Shown here one piece after another: positions 8,406 to 19,673 of a DNA stretch of 64,000 nt (positions within the stretch are counted from its first letter, which is position 1; each line of letters starts with the position of its first letter). Source of the stretch: Bacteroidota bacterium (GTDB lineage Bacteria > Bacteroidota > Bacteroidia > Palsa-965); the NCBI GenBank assembly GCA_016194975.1, contig JACQAM010000020.1, positions 1 to 64,000 on the forward strand, read 5' to 3'. The notes beneath the pieces are model-generated. The model did no database searches. It was not told where the DNA came from and saw only the letters and a list, made by a program, of their open reading frames with translations. The position numbers and the translations under genes are program-made.

Positions 8406-10976
8406 ATGCAGCGAACGCTACAAACTATTTTCGTTTTCTTTTTTTTCATCTTTTGTTACGCAGAAGTGAGAGGAAATAATGTTCAGCCCGTTAACGATAG
8501 TGTCAATAACGCTCGCGATCTTGGAACACTTTCTCCTCCGGGATTATGCCCGAATAATCCCGATGGTAATTGCGATTCTATATTGGGAACTACCAATGGT
8601 GCGACTTTCAATCCGCAACATTTCACGGTGATGCATTGTTTTCCGGCTCCTTCGCCCGATGTGTGGTATCGTTTTCGCGCAACAGGTTCGTACGTTTATG
8701 TGGAAGTGGATGGCCTGGCAGGATTCAATAATTTTTTTGTGAAGATTCATTTCAGTGAAGGAAGCCCGATCAGTTTGTTACCTCAGCAATGTGTTACTTC
8801 ATCTGGCAATACGATCATCACTTCTTTTCCAACGCCTACCGTGAATGGAGAATATTTTCTCGAGATAGGTGGCGACACACCGACGAATACCGGCGATTTT
8901 AAATTAAAATATAAAGCATTCAATGACTGTTCAGGCTGCGTGAAAAAAGCGGAAGTAAATTTTTACCCGCCACCTGTTTTCGGAATGTATAATCCCGGCG
9001 ATACAGTTCGTATGTGTGTGAAGGTTGATAAATGGGAATCACTCACAACTTCTTACCTGCATTCCATCGTACCGGAATTTGGTCCGGATTGGGATTTGGC
9101 AACACTTACGCCTGTTCAAATTCCTGTTACTGCAGGAACACAAGGGCAGTGGCATTGGTTCACAAATATTAATACACCTGCAGGAAATGCAGATGGATTT
9201 TTCTTCGATCGTAATAATGATGGTAATCCATCGAATAATGCCGGTGATAACGGGAATATTTTATCGACGTGGACCGGATGCTGGAAAGTGAGAGTTGTTG
9301 CTCCGTGCAATTCATCCGATCTTGGAGTTCAGATTCATCTCTACAGCGACGATGAAACCGGGAATGGAAATCCGATCTCCATTTGTTGGCCGTATGATGT
9401 TCTCGAAGTGAATACTGCTTCTTCCTGTTGCATTGCGCCAAATACACAGATCACAACTAACGGAGTTTGCAATTCGGCAACTTCAACAGTAACGGTTACT
9501 CCATCCATCATAAATATTTCTGATACTTTTCAGTATTCTTTACTTAATGCAATGAACCAGGTTCTGCAACAATCCGGATCAATTACAGGCAGCTATTCAT
9601 TTTCCGGACTCACGCAGGGACAATATTTTATTAATTCAATTGACGTTACTAATTCGAATTGTGCTTCTTATATTTCTATTGTTATAGCTCCACCGATAAT
9701 TACAAATACATTTCAGAGTGCAACAGGATGCGGATCTGGAACCGGAGCTGCACAAGTGAATATTTTAAATCCAGGTGCTCCGCCTTACACTTATAACTGG
9801 ATAGGAGTTCCTGCTGTTAATCAATTAGATTCTCTTGCATTTAATCTTCCGGACGGATGGGCTTTTGTCCAGGTCACCGATACAACCGGATGCAGTGTAA
9901 TGGATTCCGTTTTCATCACTTCAGAATCTTATCCCGATGCAAGTTTCACTTATGGAGGAACTCCCTACTGTGTGAATACAGATACGATTCATGTTAGTGC
10001 AGGGCCAGCTTCTCCTTCCGGTGTATTCTCATTGTTGTCTCCAACCGGTGCGGGAATTATAGTTAATCCGAACAACGGAGATATATTTCTGAATAATACA
10101 ACATTCGGAACTCCATTTTATGTTTATGTTATTTATGCCATAAACAGCGTTTGCTCAACTTACGCAATGGATTCAGTATTGATAGTTGCTGTTCCTCCCG
10201 CGCCTACTGCTGTTAGTCCGGGAATTCAATCTATTTGCACAGGAGATCCTGTTCCTTCAATTGTTGTTTCAACTCCTTTAAATCTTTTTCCTGTCGGTTA
10301 CGACAATCAAACGGCACTTTATTGGTCCGGAAATACTTACACACCACCATCTTCATCTCTGATTCCAGGAACTAATTTGTATGTAGTTGTTTCTACTTAT
10401 TTCCCTGTTGCAAATTGTACAAGCAGTGCAACTATTTTTATTATCAATGTGAATTCTCCACCGGTAATTACAAGTTCTGCAGATACTACAGCTTGTCAAT
10501 CGGATACAGTTTATCTTTCTGCATTGGGCTGTACGGGCTGTACGTGGAATTGGAATCCTACTCCGTCGTCCGGAAATTCAACTGCCCAGAGTACTTTTAC
10601 TTCTGTGAATTCTACGACTACTTATACTGTTACTGCTACAGATTTGAACGGATGTTCAGGATCGGCTTTAACAACGATCAACGTGGATGCAACTTCTCTT
10701 TGCGAACTGAATATTTATTCCGGATTTACACCGAACGGTGATGGAATAAATGATACCTGGATAATTGATGGAGCTGATAAAGTGAATTGTAACGTAAGAA
10801 TTTTTAATCGATGGGGAAATGAAGTTTGGTTTAATTCGCATTATGACAATACTCAAAATGTCTGGAAAGGACAGGACAAACAAGGTCACAACCTTCCGGA
10901 TGGAACTTACTATTATATAATTTCCATCGGTGATCACACCTCTCACGGATGGGTAGAATTAAGTGGACAAAAATAA
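8406..10976 (+). CDS. Large secreted protein with T9SS type B (CHU_C) sorting domain
   Basis: An 856-aa protein. The ATG at 8406 gives a clean signal peptide (MQRTLQTIFVFFFFIFCYAE); a frame-open TTG further upstream does not. The N-terminal ~150 residues resemble a PPC-like carbohydrate or peptide-binding fold (SPDVWYRFRATGSYVYVEVDG). Cys-rich and Ig/PKD-like modules follow (TFQSATGCGSGTGAAQVN; TTYTVTATDLNGCSG). The last ~85 residues (YSGFTPNGDGINDTWIIDG, then IFNRWGNEVW) are the gliding-motility-associated type B signal. Surface-exposed or released adhesin-like protein; its ligand is unknown. It starts a surface-protein cluster and ends 6 bp before the collagen-like gene. Confidence 0.87.
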   Translation: MQRTLQTIFVFFFFIFCYAEVRGNNVQPVNDSVNNARDLGTLSPPGLCPNNPDGNCDSILGTTNGATFNPQHFTVMHCFPAPSPDVWYRFRATGSYVYVEVDGLAGFNNFFVKIHFSEGSPISLLPQQCVTSSGNTIITSFPTPTVNGEYFLEIGGDTPTNTGDFKLKYKAFNDCSGCVKKAEVNFYPPPVFGMYNPGDTVRMCVKVDKWESLTTSYLHSIVPEFGPDWDLATLTPVQIPVTAGTQGQWHWFTNINTPAGNADGFFFDRNNDGNPSNNAGDNGNILSTWTGCWKVRVVAPCNSSDLGVQIHLYSDDETGNGNPISICWPYDVLEVNTASSCCIAPNTQITTNGVCNSATSTVTVTPSIINISDTFQYSLLNAMNQVLQQSGSITGSYSFSGLTQGQYFINSIDVTNSNCASYISIVIAPPIITNTFQSATGCGSGTGAAQVNILNPGAPPYTYNWIGVPAVNQLDSLAFNLPDGWAFVQVTDTTGCSVMDSVFITSESYPDASFTYGGTPYCVNTDTIHVSAGPASPSGVFSLLSPTGAGIIVNPNNGDIFLNNTTFGTPFYVYVIYAINSVCSTYAMDSVLIVAVPPAPTAVSPGIQSICTGDPVPSIVVSTPLNLFPVGYDNQTALYWSGNTYTPPSSSLIPGTNLYVVVSTYFPVANCTSSATIFIINVNSPPVITSSADTTACQSDTVYLSALGCTGCTWNWNPTPSSGNSTAQSTFTSVNSTTTYTVTATDLNGCSGSALTTINVDATSLCELNIYSGFTPNGDGINDTWIIDGADKVNCNVRIFNRWGNEVWFNSHYDNTQNVWKGQDKQGHNLPDGTYYYIISIGDHTSHGWVELSGQK

Positions 10977-10982
10977 TTGCAC

Positions 10983-13900
10983 ATGAAAAAAATTAGACTC
11001 GCTCATCTCGCAGTTTGCCTTTTATTACTGGCAACGTCTGAAATTTTTGCACAGACAGCTCCTCCGCAGGGAATAAATTACCAGGCTATAGCTCGTACAA
11101 CTGCTGGAGCGGAGATGACCAATACCGCACTCACAATCCGAATAGGAATTTATTCGGATGCAGCGGCTACAACTCTGGTCTATGAAGAAACCCATAGTGT
11201 AACCACAAATGCTTTCGGACTTTTCAATCTGATCATGGGACAGGGAAGTCCAACTGCAGCCAGCCCGGCTCCCTTCAATGCTATCTCGTGGGCAACGAGT
11301 GCCTATTATCTGAAAGTCGAAGTGAATGATGGAAGTGGATTTGTAACAATGGGAAATGCGACTCAGCTTATGTCTGTTCCCTACGCATTATATGCCGGTG
11401 CATCTGCTGGAGGGCCAACGGGTCCTGTTGGCCCAACTGGGCCTGCCGGAATTCAGGGTCCTGCGGGACCAACTGGTGTACAAGGTTCAACCGGTCTCAC
11501 TGGTTCGCAAGGGCCAAGCGGATCAGTTGGTTCAACCGGACCCATGGGCCCGGCTGGCGCCACTGGCCCAGCTGGCGATTCAATCACAAATATTATTGAT
11601 AATGGAAATGGAACACTTACAATTTTTTATGGAAGTGGGAATAGTGTAACAACAGGAAACCTAACTGGGCCTGCCGGACCAACTGGTTTAACAGGACCAT
11701 CAGGTTCAACAGGTCCAACCGGTGATGCCATCACAAGTATTATCGATAATGGAAATGGAACGCTGACGATATTTTACGGAAGTGGAAATACCATTACAAC
11801 TGGCTCCTTATATGGCCCTACGGGACCAACTGGTGCTATGGGTGCCAATGGTCCAACTGGTGCTGTTGGCGCCACTGGTTCTACCGGTGCGGTCGGTCCA
11901 ATGGGACCCACCGGTGCAGTTGGGGCAACTGGCGTTGCGGGTCCATCTGGTTCAACTGGACCAGCCGGGCCATCAGGTCCACAGGGTAACGTTGGTGCAA
12001 CAGGTGCGGTTGGAGCAACCGGACCTGCTGGTGCCGCGGGGCCTACAGGCGCAGTTGGCGCTGCCGGACCTACTGGTGCAGCCGGTGCTGCGGGACCAAC
12101 GGGTTCTGCAGGTGCCACAGGAGCAGTCGGTGCAACAGGTACTGCAGGCGCAGCGGGAGCCACTGGATCGACAGGAACTGTTGGTTCCACAGGCCCAACC
12201 GGCCCCGTTGGTGACAGATATGCTACCTCCTCAACAACAAGTATGACGATCAGTATCGCTGTTCATAATCTTACAGTCGGAACAGGGCTTGCATATTCTA
12301 TTGGTCAAACCGTGATCATTGCTTTCGATGCTTCCAATCAAATGACTGGAACAGTTACCGCATACAATTCCGGAACAGGAGCAATGACGGTTAATGTAAC
12401 AGCGGTTTTGGGAGCAGGAACGTATGCTTTGTGGTCTGTTAATCTTAATGGAGCACCAGGACCTGCAGGACCAGCGGGCCCTACCGGGCCTACGGGTGTA
12501 GCTGGACCAACAGGAGTAGCCGGACCAACAGGAGCGGCTGGAGCTGCAGGAGCTACAGGTCCCACAGGAGCAGCAGGAGCTGCTGGTGCAACTGGGGCAG
12601 CAGGAGCAACTGGTGCAGTGGGGTCAACCGGGGCGGCTGGTGCAACTGGAGCTGCTGGAGCAACTGGAGTTGCCGGAGCAACAGGCGCTGCCGGACCAAC
12701 CGGAGCAACAGGCGCTACTGGTCCTTTAGTACCGGGTGTGTATGGACAAACTTTATATAATAACGGATCAGGTTGGGTGGCGACTAGCAACATATTCAAT
12801 GATGTTACCGGAAGTAAAGTTGGAATTGGTACTTCTATTCCCGGTTATCCATTACACGTGTTGTCTTCTAACACAACCCAGCAAATTGTCGGCTGGTATG
12901 AAGGAACTAATTCTAGTTATTCTTCAATTTATTTAAACGGTTCTTCCAATACTTCAACTGTTATGTTCGGTTATAATCATGGAGGTGTTCTTTATGCTTA
13001 TCATGGAATAAATAGTTCCAATGACTGGTTCCTTACTTTTCCGTCAAATGGATATATGCCTCTTTATGCAAAAAGTTCAAATGGATATGTTGGAATAAAT
13101 AATTCAAATCCCCTTGCTAACCTTGATGTAACAGGTACTGCGAAAATTTCAAGCCTTGCCGGGCCAGGTGTTGTAATTGCTGATCCTGCAGGAAATCTCT
13201 CTGTTACTGCGGGTTCAGCTGCGACGGGAAGTGGGATTACCAATTACACAGCTCGATGGATCACGCCATCAACTCTCGGAACAGGTGCGCTCACTGACTG
13301 GGGAAGCAATGTTGGTATTGGAATAGGTGTTGCGTCCCCAAATTATACTTTGTCACTTCCGTCAAATGCATTTGTTGGCGTTAATCCCGCAACTGTTTTA
13401 GGAAATGGCGGAGATCTCACAATAAAAGGCGGCGATGCTTTCGGCCTCAATCAAGCTTCAGGAAGACTTTTCTTCCGGGCTGGTGCTTCAACTGGAGATG
13501 CTGGAGGAACCGGTGCGTCAGTAATAACATTTTATACTTCACCGGGTGGAGCTGCATCTTCTTCGGCGAATCCACTTGCATCGGTTATGAATATTACCGA
13601 TGACGGGCGCGTTACAGTTTCAAGGAATTATGCGAGTACAACGACGTCACATTTCTGGGGCGAAACAAGCACAGAGACGTATGCCGTTAATGGTACAAAT
13701 AATTCTACAACAGGTGGTGTTGGTGTTTATGGCGTTTCTAATGGCGGTGCTGGATCAACAACTTATGGAATTTATGGAAATGCAAGTGGTGGTGGAACTA
13801 ACTGGGCAGGATATTTCGGCGCCGGTAATGTTTATATGCAGAATAATCTGGGTATTGGTCAATCTTCACCGTCTTCTCCTGTAGATATTTTCTCTTCAAC

Positions 13901-15062
13901 TTCAAGTTTTCCCACTATCCACATGGATGCTCCTACTCCGGGAATCAAATTCGATGAAGCAGGTGTGTATAAAGGCTTCATTGAATCGACTGGTAACGAC
14001 TTCTATTTTGAAAATACAACAGCAACAGGTAAAGTTCAGATCGGTACCAACTTTACTCCAAGGTTAACAATACTTGCGAGTGGTTATGTCGGTATCGGAA
14101 ACATGCTACCAGGTTATAAGTTTGAAGTAGACGAGGGCACCGCACAATACACCTCTCTTCTTACAAATACTTTTTCTGGTAATTCTGATCATTATGGAGT
14201 TTATGGGAAATCAGTAAACAATCCTGGTTATGGTTATGGTGTTTATGGAGAGGGTGGATATATGGGAGTTTATGGTTTGGCTAGCTCAACTTCATATGTT
14301 GGAACTGGTTATGGAGTATTTGGAAGTGCAACGGGTACCGCTGGTACTGGATCAAGGTATGGTGTTTACGGAACTGCGTCAGGAGGTTCAACAAATTACG
14401 GCGTCTATTGTAACGGTAACGGAGGTTACACCGGAACATGGCTGAACGTTTCCGATGAAAAATTCAAAGAGAACATTCAACCGATGACCGGTGCGCTGAA
14501 TAAAGTAATGTTGCTGAAACCGGTTACTTACACAATGAAGCGAGATGAATATAAATCAATGAATTTTTCTTCAGGTACACAAGTAGGACTCATTGCCCAG
14601 GATCTTGAAAAAGTTTTCCCTGAATTGGTTGCTCAAAGTTCAGCTCCCGGAGATATTGATCCTAATACCGGAAAACCAGCGATCATAGATTACAAAGGAG
14701 TTAATTATATAGGCCTTACTCCGATTCTCGTCGAAGCGATTCAGGAACAACAATTGATCATAGATTCGGTTAAAGCGGATAATGCTGCTATCAAAGCGCA
14801 GTTGAATTCAGGAAGTTCTTCTTCCGCTTCGTCCTGCAACGGAAATATTGTTACCGATAACAATGGTAGTGCTATAGTACAACTCCCTGCCGGATTCGAA
14901 AATGCCAATTCAGATTTCCGTTATCAGCTTACGATCGTCGGATCCGATTTCGCACAGGCGGTTGTCTACGAAAAGATCAGCAATAACAAATTCGTGATTC
15001 ATACCGATAAACCCGGCATCGAAGTAAGCTGGCAAGTCAATGCAACACCGAAAACAAAATAA
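10983..15062 (+). CDS. Collagen-like fibre protein with S74 intramolecular chaperone tail
   Basis: A 1359-aa protein, ATG at 10983, signal peptide to about IFAQ. Residues ~27-140 are a beta-rich N-terminal domain common in Bacteroidota collagen-like proteins ([11 protein letters not shown]... [11 protein letters not shown]). Gly-X-Y collagen repeats (GPTGPxG, later GATGAAGATG) fill ~143-412, broken twice by a duplicated [18 protein letters not shown] module, and resume at ~490-580 after a beta-rich insert. The long middle (~600-1140) looks like phage tail-fibre beta helix. [11 protein letters not shown] at ~1155 starts a peptidase S74 endosialidase chaperone, which trimerises fibres and then cleaves itself off. 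A small beta domain follows, not a typical T9SS tag. Inferred: trimeric surface fibre; neighbours suggest display through the adjoining PorP/SprF system. Confidence 0.88.
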   Translation: MKKIRLAHLAVCLLLLATSEIFAQTAPPQGINYQAIARTTAGAEMTNTALTIRIGIYSDAAATTLVYEETHSVTTNAFGLFNLIMGQGSPTAASPAPFNAISWATSAYYLKVEVNDGSGFVTMGNATQLMSVPYALYAGASAGGPTGPVGPTGPAGIQGPAGPTGVQGSTGLTGSQGPSGSVGSTGPMGPAGATGPAGDSITNIIDNGNGTLTIFYGSGNSVTTGNLTGPAGPTGLTGPSGSTGPTGDAITSIIDNGNGTLTIFYGSGNTITTGSLYGPTGPTGAMGANGPTGAVGATGSTGAVGPMGPTGAVGATGVAGPSGSTGPAGPSGPQGNVGATGAVGATGPAGAAGPTGAVGAAGPTGAAGAAGPTGSAGATGAVGATGTAGAAGATGSTGTVGSTGPTGPVGDRYATSSTTSMTISIAVHNLTVGTGLAYSIGQTVIIAFDASNQMTGTVTAYNSGTGAMTVNVTAVLGAGTYALWSVNLNGAPGPAGPAGPTGPTGVAGPTGVAGPTGAAGAAGATGPTGAAGAAGATGAAGATGAVGSTGAAGATGAAGATGVAGATGAAGPTGATGATGPLVPGVYGQTLYNNGSGWVATSNIFNDVTGSKVGIGTSIPGYPLHVLSSNTTQQIVGWYEGTNSSYSSIYLNGSSNTSTVMFGYNHGGVLYAYHGINSSNDWFLTFPSNGYMPLYAKSSNGYVGINNSNPLANLDVTGTAKISSLAGPGVVIADPAGNLSVTAGSAATGSGITNYTARWITPSTLGTGALTDWGSNVGIGIGVASPNYTLSLPSNAFVGVNPATVLGNGGDLTIKGGDAFGLNQASGRLFFRAGASTGDAGGTGASVITFYTSPGGAASSSANPLASVMNITDDGRVTVSRNYASTTTSHFWGETSTETYAVNGTNNSTTGGVGVYGVSNGGAGSTTYGIYGNASGGGTNWAGYFGAGNVYMQNNLGIGQSSPSSPVDIFSSTSSFPTIHMDAPTPGIKFDEAGVYKGFIESTGNDFYFENTTATGKVQIGTNFTPRLTILASGYVGIGNMLPGYKFEVDEGTAQYTSLLTNTFSGNSDHYGVYGKSVNNPGYGYGVYGEGGYMGVYGLASSTSYVGTGYGVFGSATGTAGTGSRYGVYGTASGGSTNYGVYCNGNGGYTGTWLNVSDEKFKENIQPMTGALNKVMLLKPVTYTMKRDEYKSMNFSSGTQVGLIAQDLEKVFPELVAQSSAPGDIDPNTGKPAIIDYKGVNYIGLTPILVEAIQEQQLIIDSVKADNAAIKAQLNSGSSSSASSCNGNIVTDNNGSAIVQLPAGFENANSDFRYQLTIVGSDFAQAVVYEKISNNKFVIHTDKPGIEVSWQVNATPKTK

Positions 15063-15091
15063 TTACCCATTCCGAAAAACAGGATCCGAAA

Positions 15092-15841
15092 ATGAAAATT
15101 AATTTTCAAAACGGAATTTTTATTCTGCTCATCGCTTTGATGTGCCGGCCTGCAGTTTTATCGGCACAGATCGGCTCGCTTTCTCCTGTGCTCGTCGGTT
15201 CCGCCGGAAGTTTTTATCAATCTTCTTCTATGTCACTTTCTTCTTCCACCGGCGAAGTCATCGTTCATACCGCATCGGCGCCTACAATTATTCTCACGCA
15301 GGGATTTCAACAGCCGGGCGCAAATTCTGCTCTCGCGCTTACGGCTACAATTGCTGTGACCAATGCGTGCACCAATGAAAATAACGGTGCGGCATTCATC
15401 ACTGCTGCGGGCGGTACAGGACCTTATTCTTATGCATGGTCGGTGAATCCACTCGATTCAGGAACTACAACCGATAGCATTGCCCCGGGAAATTATTCTG
15501 TTACTATAACCGATGCAAGCGGCCTCACCTTTATTCAGCCATTTACTGTGGTGAGTTCCGGACTCGCTTGCGAGATCACTGTTTATTCCGGTGTTTCTGC
15601 CAATGGCGACGGGCACAATGATACATGGATCATCGATAATGTAGATGCTTTTCAGCCCAATGAAGTTTTCATTTACAGCAGGTGGGGTATCCTCGTCTGG
15701 AAAGGTGAGAATTATGACAATGCAAATGTGGTATGGAAAGGTAAAGACAGTTCGAATGATGATCTTCCCGACGGAACTTATTACTACGTGATCCGCATCG
15801 GGAGCGATGCGCTCAAAGGTTGGGTAGAACTTTCACATTGA
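15092..15841 (+). CDS. Small secreted protein with T9SS type B (CHU_C) domain
   Basis: A 249-aa protein with signal peptide ending near VLSAQ. A short Ser-rich N-terminus (SSMSLSSSTGEVIVHT) is followed by a single SprB-like repeat (ENNGAAFITAAGGTGPYSYAWS). A full type B sorting domain comes next (YSGVSANGDGHNDTWIIDN, IYSRWGILVWKG, DLPDGTYYYVI). The C-terminal domain closely resembles that of the 856-aa protein two genes upstream, so both may use the same export/anchor partner. It lies 29 bp after the collagen-like gene and 13 bp before a PorP/SprF gene. Possible roles: linker or base unit for the fibre, or a small adhesin; neither is proven. Confidence 0.85.
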   Translation: MKINFQNGIFILLIALMCRPAVLSAQIGSLSPVLVGSAGSFYQSSSMSLSSSTGEVIVHTASAPTIILTQGFQQPGANSALALTATIAVTNACTNENNGAAFITAAGGTGPYSYAWSVNPLDSGTTTDSIAPGNYSVTITDASGLTFIQPFTVVSSGLACEITVYSGVSANGDGHNDTWIIDNVDAFQPNEVFIYSRWGILVWKGENYDNANVVWKGKDSSNDDLPDGTYYYVIRIGSDALKGWVELSH

Positions 15842-15854
15842 TAAAATTTTGCAA

Positions 15855-16784
15855 ATGAAAAAATATTTTTACTTGCTGCTTTTTTCTTCCGGAATTTTTT
15901 CCGGCGCAAAAATATTTGCACAACAGGATCCGCAATTCAGCCAGTACATGTTCAACCCGCTCTCGGTGAATCCTGCTTATGCGGGAAGCCGTGGAATGCT
16001 GAACGGCGCAATCGTTTATCGCAACCAATGGACCGGATTTGACGGTGCACCCGTTACACAAGTGCTCGCCATTAATGCTCCTTCAAGAAAAGGTAAAGTG
16101 GGATTAGGAATTGAATTCGTCAATGATAAACTCGGACCGAAAAATACCACGGGTGCTTATCTCGATTATGCTTATCGCGTTCATCTGGGAAAAGGAAAAC
16201 TTGCTTTCGGACTCGGCGCCGGATTACTCGATTATAAAGTGAACTGGGCAAAAGTGGAATACAAAGACCAGAGTGATCCGTATGCCGGAATTGGTACTAC
16301 CAATATCACTCATCCCGATTTTAAATTCGGAATGTATTTCAATAATAAGAATTTTTATTGCGGACTTTCTTTCACACACATCAATCGCGAAGCTTACACG
16401 GTGGTAAAAGACAGTCTCACTTTTTCTTCCGTTACTTCGCTTCACAAATTTTTCACGATTGGCCGCGCGTTCAGGATCAATGATAATCTTCTTTTCAGTC
16501 CCTCACTGGTTATTCGCAGCGTAGGAGGAATTCACGAGGGAAGTGCCGACATCAATCTCAATTTCAGATTCAAAGAAATTTTCTGGGCAGGATTATCGGT
16601 TCGAACGGAACAAAGTCTTGTTTTCATTTTCCAGTACAATATCACCAATCATATTAAACTCGGTTATTCGTATGATATGACCATGAGTAAACTGCGGACC
16701 TACCAGTCCGGCACGCATGAGATCGTTCTTGGTTTCGATCTCAATCTCTTCCAGTCCCAGGTCATGTCGCCTCGTTTCTTTTAA
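15855..16784 (+). CDS. PorP/SprF family T9SS outer-membrane protein
   Basis: A 309-aa protein; start ATG at 15855 (an in-frame TTG lies 6 bp upstream). Signal peptide to about KIFAQ, then the textbook family block QDPQFSQYMFNPLSVNPAYAG, followed by alternating beta strands that end in an amphipathic strand. It sits directly after two type B substrates and before a PorE-like protein. Family knowledge: PorP/SprF proteins act as outer-membrane receptors or anchors for type B cargo. Inferred partner: the CHU_C proteins at 8406-10976 and 15092-15841. Closer to the family consensus than the copy at 3199-4272. Confidence 0.93.
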   Translation: MKKYFYLLLFSSGIFSGAKIFAQQDPQFSQYMFNPLSVNPAYAGSRGMLNGAIVYRNQWTGFDGAPVTQVLAINAPSRKGKVGLGIEFVNDKLGPKNTTGAYLDYAYRVHLGKGKLAFGLGAGLLDYKVNWAKVEYKDQSDPYAGIGTTNITHPDFKFGMYFNNKNFYCGLSFTHINREAYTVVKDSLTFSSVTSLHKFFTIGRAFRINDNLLFSPSLVIRSVGGIHEGSADINLNFRFKEIFWAGLSVRTEQSLVFIFQYNITNHIKLGYSYDMTMSKLRTYQSGTHEIVLGFDLNLFQSQVMSPRFF

Positions 16785-16808
16785 AAAAATCTATTCCGAA
16801 AAAAAATT

Positions 16809-19511
16809 ATGTTCAGTAAATTCATAAAATTAATTCTCATCATAACCCTTACAGGCGTGATCCCGCTCTCCGCACAGATCAATCGCGGTGAAAATTATTA
16901 TTCTACCGGGGAGTTCGCACGTGCTATTCCTTTTTTTGAACGCGGGCTGAAGAAAAAATCAGATGCAGATGCGATGGAGCATCTTGCGAATTGTTACCGC
17001 ATCACAAAAAATTATCAGAAAGCAGAAGAGTGGTATGCAAAAACAGTTGCGGCTAATCCCAATTGCAACCCGGTTGTGTTTTATTACTACTCGCTTATGC
17101 TGCGAAACAACGGGAAAACCGACGAAGCTAAAACTCAACTTCAGGTTTTCATTGGCAAAGATCCCAATGATCCCAACGCGCAGGCGCAGGTAAAGGCACT
17201 CGACAACATGCAGGTGTGGCTCAGCCAATCGCCGATCTATGCCGTTCACAATGTTGCTTCACTCAATTCCGAAACGTCAGATATTTCACCTGCTATTTTC
17301 AAAGACGGATTACTTTTTGCTTCCGATCGCGGACAAACAGATGAACTCAACGGCGAGAACGAACCTTCTTCCGGCAGGGCCTATTACGCCATTTATTTTT
17401 CAAAAAAGAAAAACGACAATGACGATTCTGCAGTTTATGCAAAACCCGATAAACTTTCACGCACCATCAATAAAGATTTTCATAACGGGCCTGTTGCAGT
17501 AACGCCCGACGGAACTGAAATGGCTTTCAATCGGGTCGATCACAAAATTCTGATGAAGCAAAAACATTTTGTCAATCGCCCGAAAATTTTCTTCTCTACG
17601 CTCAAAGGAAATCATTGGTCAACACCCGAAGAATTTGAATACAACAGTGACGCTTATTCCTGCGCACATCCTTTTCTTTCCGCTGACGGAAAAACACTTT
17701 TCTTTTCTTCCGACATGCCGGGCGGCGCCGGCGGAATGGATATCTGGTTTTGCAAAAAGGACGGCGACCATTGGGGAAAACCGGAAAATGCAGGAACAGA
17801 GATCAACTCACCGGGCAATGAAGTTTTTCCTTCACTCCGGAAAGACGGAATGCTTTTTTTTAGCTCCGACGGAATTCCGGGCCTCGGCGGACTCGATATT
17901 TTTTCTGCGTCGTTCGAAAATGGGAAATGGACAAACGTTACTAATCAGGGTGCGCCGTTGAATGGAGCTACCGATGATTTCGGCGTCGTGTTCAATGAGG
18001 AAGGAAGCCGCGGATATTTTTCTTCCAATCGCCCCGGTGGTAAAGGTGATGATGATGTGTATAGTTTTAAAGTCACCAGCAAATTCATCAACATACGCGG
18101 ACATCTTCTGTCAAGTAAAATTTCTACCGATCTTCTTCCCAATACAAAAGTGGATCTGCTCACTAAAGACGGGAAAGTAGTGAAGAGTACGACCACCGAT
18201 GCGCACGGAAATTTTGTATTTGAAAATCTTAATGCCGATGGATCGTACCTCGTTCGCCTCGATGAAAATGATCCGGGAATAAATTCCAGACCGAAATATT
18301 ATATGAGCGATGAGAATGGAAATCTCATTCGCGTTACAGTGCTCGATGAAGTGGGAGGAAAATTTACTTTCCAGAATCTTCCTTCCGATCCGAATCAACC
18401 ACCGCAACTCATCGCAGATGATGAATACCTTACCATTGCCGGAAATTTACTCACTGATGGAGATCCTCCGCAGCCACTCGCAAATAAAAAAGTAGAATTG
18501 AAAGACGACCAGGGAAATGTGATGCAGACCACCACTACGAATGAATTCGGCGCATTTGCATTCACACACATTCCTCCTGATCAATCATACATCGTGATGA
18601 TGGACACCACCGATGCAAAACTTTCTGCCAATTCGCGCATCATCATCACCAACAAAAGCGGAAAACAATTGATGTCCACCACTCCCGACTCACACGGAAA
18701 AGTGGAATTCAGAATTCTCAAGGAAGATCAGGCAACACTCACAGCCATGAGCGTGCAGGATGTGGACCTGCGGATGGACATGCGCGGTACGCTCGTAGGC
18801 GCGGATCAGAATTCAACACCGCTTACCAATACGGAGATCACGGTGCTCGACGATAAAGGACAGGTAGTTCAAACAGTGAAGACAGATGATCACGGAAAAT
18901 TTAATTTCATTAATCTTCCTGCCGATAAGGCGTTCATTGTGCAGGTGCAAAATATAAGTGATCCCGGCCTCATCAGCTTCGGAAAAATTTATATCAAGAA
19001 TGAAAATGGGATCGTGGTTAAAGTTTTAAAGATCGGAAGCGGTGGCCGTTTTGAATTCCGTATTCTCCCGCTCGACAAATCTTCGCTCGGAACCGTTTAC
19101 GTGGATGATCCGTGGCTGCAGGTGCTCCAGATGAAATCCAAGGCCAACAAAGATTCGCTGCTCATCATCGAGAATATTTATTACAACTATAACGACTGGC
19201 ATATTCTTCCCGCCGCGGAAATCACACTCGAGAAAGTGGCTACTGTTATGAAGCGCGATCCCGGAATTACTATTGAGATCAGTTCACACACCGACTCACG
19301 AGGATCGGATAAAGCAAATCTTGATCTTTCTCAAAAACGTGCGCAGGCCGTTGTCGATTATCTCGTGAAAAGCGGGATCGATAAAAAAAGACTCGTTGCT
19401 ATCGGTTATGGTGAATCGAAATTGCTCAATCGTTGTAGTAACGGTATCGATTGCACCGAGGAAGAACATGCGAAGAACAGGAGAACAGAATTCAAGATCA
19501 ATAAGAAATAG
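16809..19511 (+). CDS. TPR-PD40-OmpA protein, PorE-like T9SS component or paralog
   Basis: A 900-aa protein with signal peptide. In order: TPR repeats (~20-125, GENYYSTGEFARAIPFFERG), PD40/TolB-like propeller blades (~150-415; LFFSSDMPGGAGGMDIWF, LFFSSDGIPGLGGLDIFS, GYFSSNRPGGKGDDDVYSF), several carboxypeptidase-regulatory-like beta sandwiches (~425-760), and a C-terminal OmpA peptidoglycan-binding domain (ISSHTDSRGSDKANLDLSQKRAQAV). This order matches PorE of Porphyromonas gingivalis, which links the T9SS to peptidoglycan, though the regulatory-like region is longer here. Encoded 24 bp after PorP/SprF. Inferred role: anchors the nearby PorP/SprF and its cargo to the cell wall. It may be a paralog rather than the core PorE. 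Confidence 0.86.
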   Translation: MFSKFIKLILIITLTGVIPLSAQINRGENYYSTGEFARAIPFFERGLKKKSDADAMEHLANCYRITKNYQKAEEWYAKTVAANPNCNPVVFYYYSLMLRNNGKTDEAKTQLQVFIGKDPNDPNAQAQVKALDNMQVWLSQSPIYAVHNVASLNSETSDISPAIFKDGLLFASDRGQTDELNGENEPSSGRAYYAIYFSKKKNDNDDSAVYAKPDKLSRTINKDFHNGPVAVTPDGTEMAFNRVDHKILMKQKHFVNRPKIFFSTLKGNHWSTPEEFEYNSDAYSCAHPFLSADGKTLFFSSDMPGGAGGMDIWFCKKDGDHWGKPENAGTEINSPGNEVFPSLRKDGMLFFSSDGIPGLGGLDIFSASFENGKWTNVTNQGAPLNGATDDFGVVFNEEGSRGYFSSNRPGGKGDDDVYSFKVTSKFINIRGHLLSSKISTDLLPNTKVDLLTKDGKVVKSTTTDAHGNFVFENLNADGSYLVRLDENDPGINSRPKYYMSDENGNLIRVTVLDEVGGKFTFQNLPSDPNQPPQLIADDEYLTIAGNLLTDGDPPQPLANKKVELKDDQGNVMQTTTTNEFGAFAFTHIPPDQSYIVMMDTTDAKLSANSRIIITNKSGKQLMSTTPDSHGKVEFRILKEDQATLTAMSVQDVDLRMDMRGTLVGADQNSTPLTNTEITVLDDKGQVVQTVKTDDHGKFNFINLPADKAFIVQVQNISDPGLISFGKIYIKNENGIVVKVLKIGSGGRFEFRILPLDKSSLGTVYVDDPWLQVLQMKSKANKDSLLIIENIYYNYNDWHILPAAEITLEKVATVMKRDPGITIEISSHTDSRGSDKANLDLSQKRAQAVVDYLVKSGIDKKRLVAIGYGESKLLNRCSNGIDCTEEEHAKNRRTEFKINKK

Positions 19512-19539
19512 TTTTCAGTTGACTGTTTTCGATTTTCGG

Positions 19540-19673
19540 TTTGAATTTTTCTGGAGCCTGCCCGCCGAAGCGCATGTCCTTGCTGCTACAGACGGGCGCA
19601 CCAGTTGTGCTATAAAACAACTCCTGTCCCCATCGGGGCTAATAATGGCGGTTCATCACATTAAATAAACAAA
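19540..19673. repeat. Decayed intergenic repeat (copy A)
   Basis: This gap holds no gene. It contains gacgggcgca, AGTTGT..ACAACT and CCCC-at-CGGGG stems, and TTCATCACATTAAAT. Parts recur at 20400-20500 and 31060-31110, suggesting an old interspersed element. Confidence 0.35.

Noticed and set aside
11774-12799. Long open frames on the minus strand across the collagen-like region (Pro/Ala/Val-rich)
   Set aside because: They are mirror images of the Gly-X-Y repeat codons of the plus-strand gene and have no start or promoter signals of their own.
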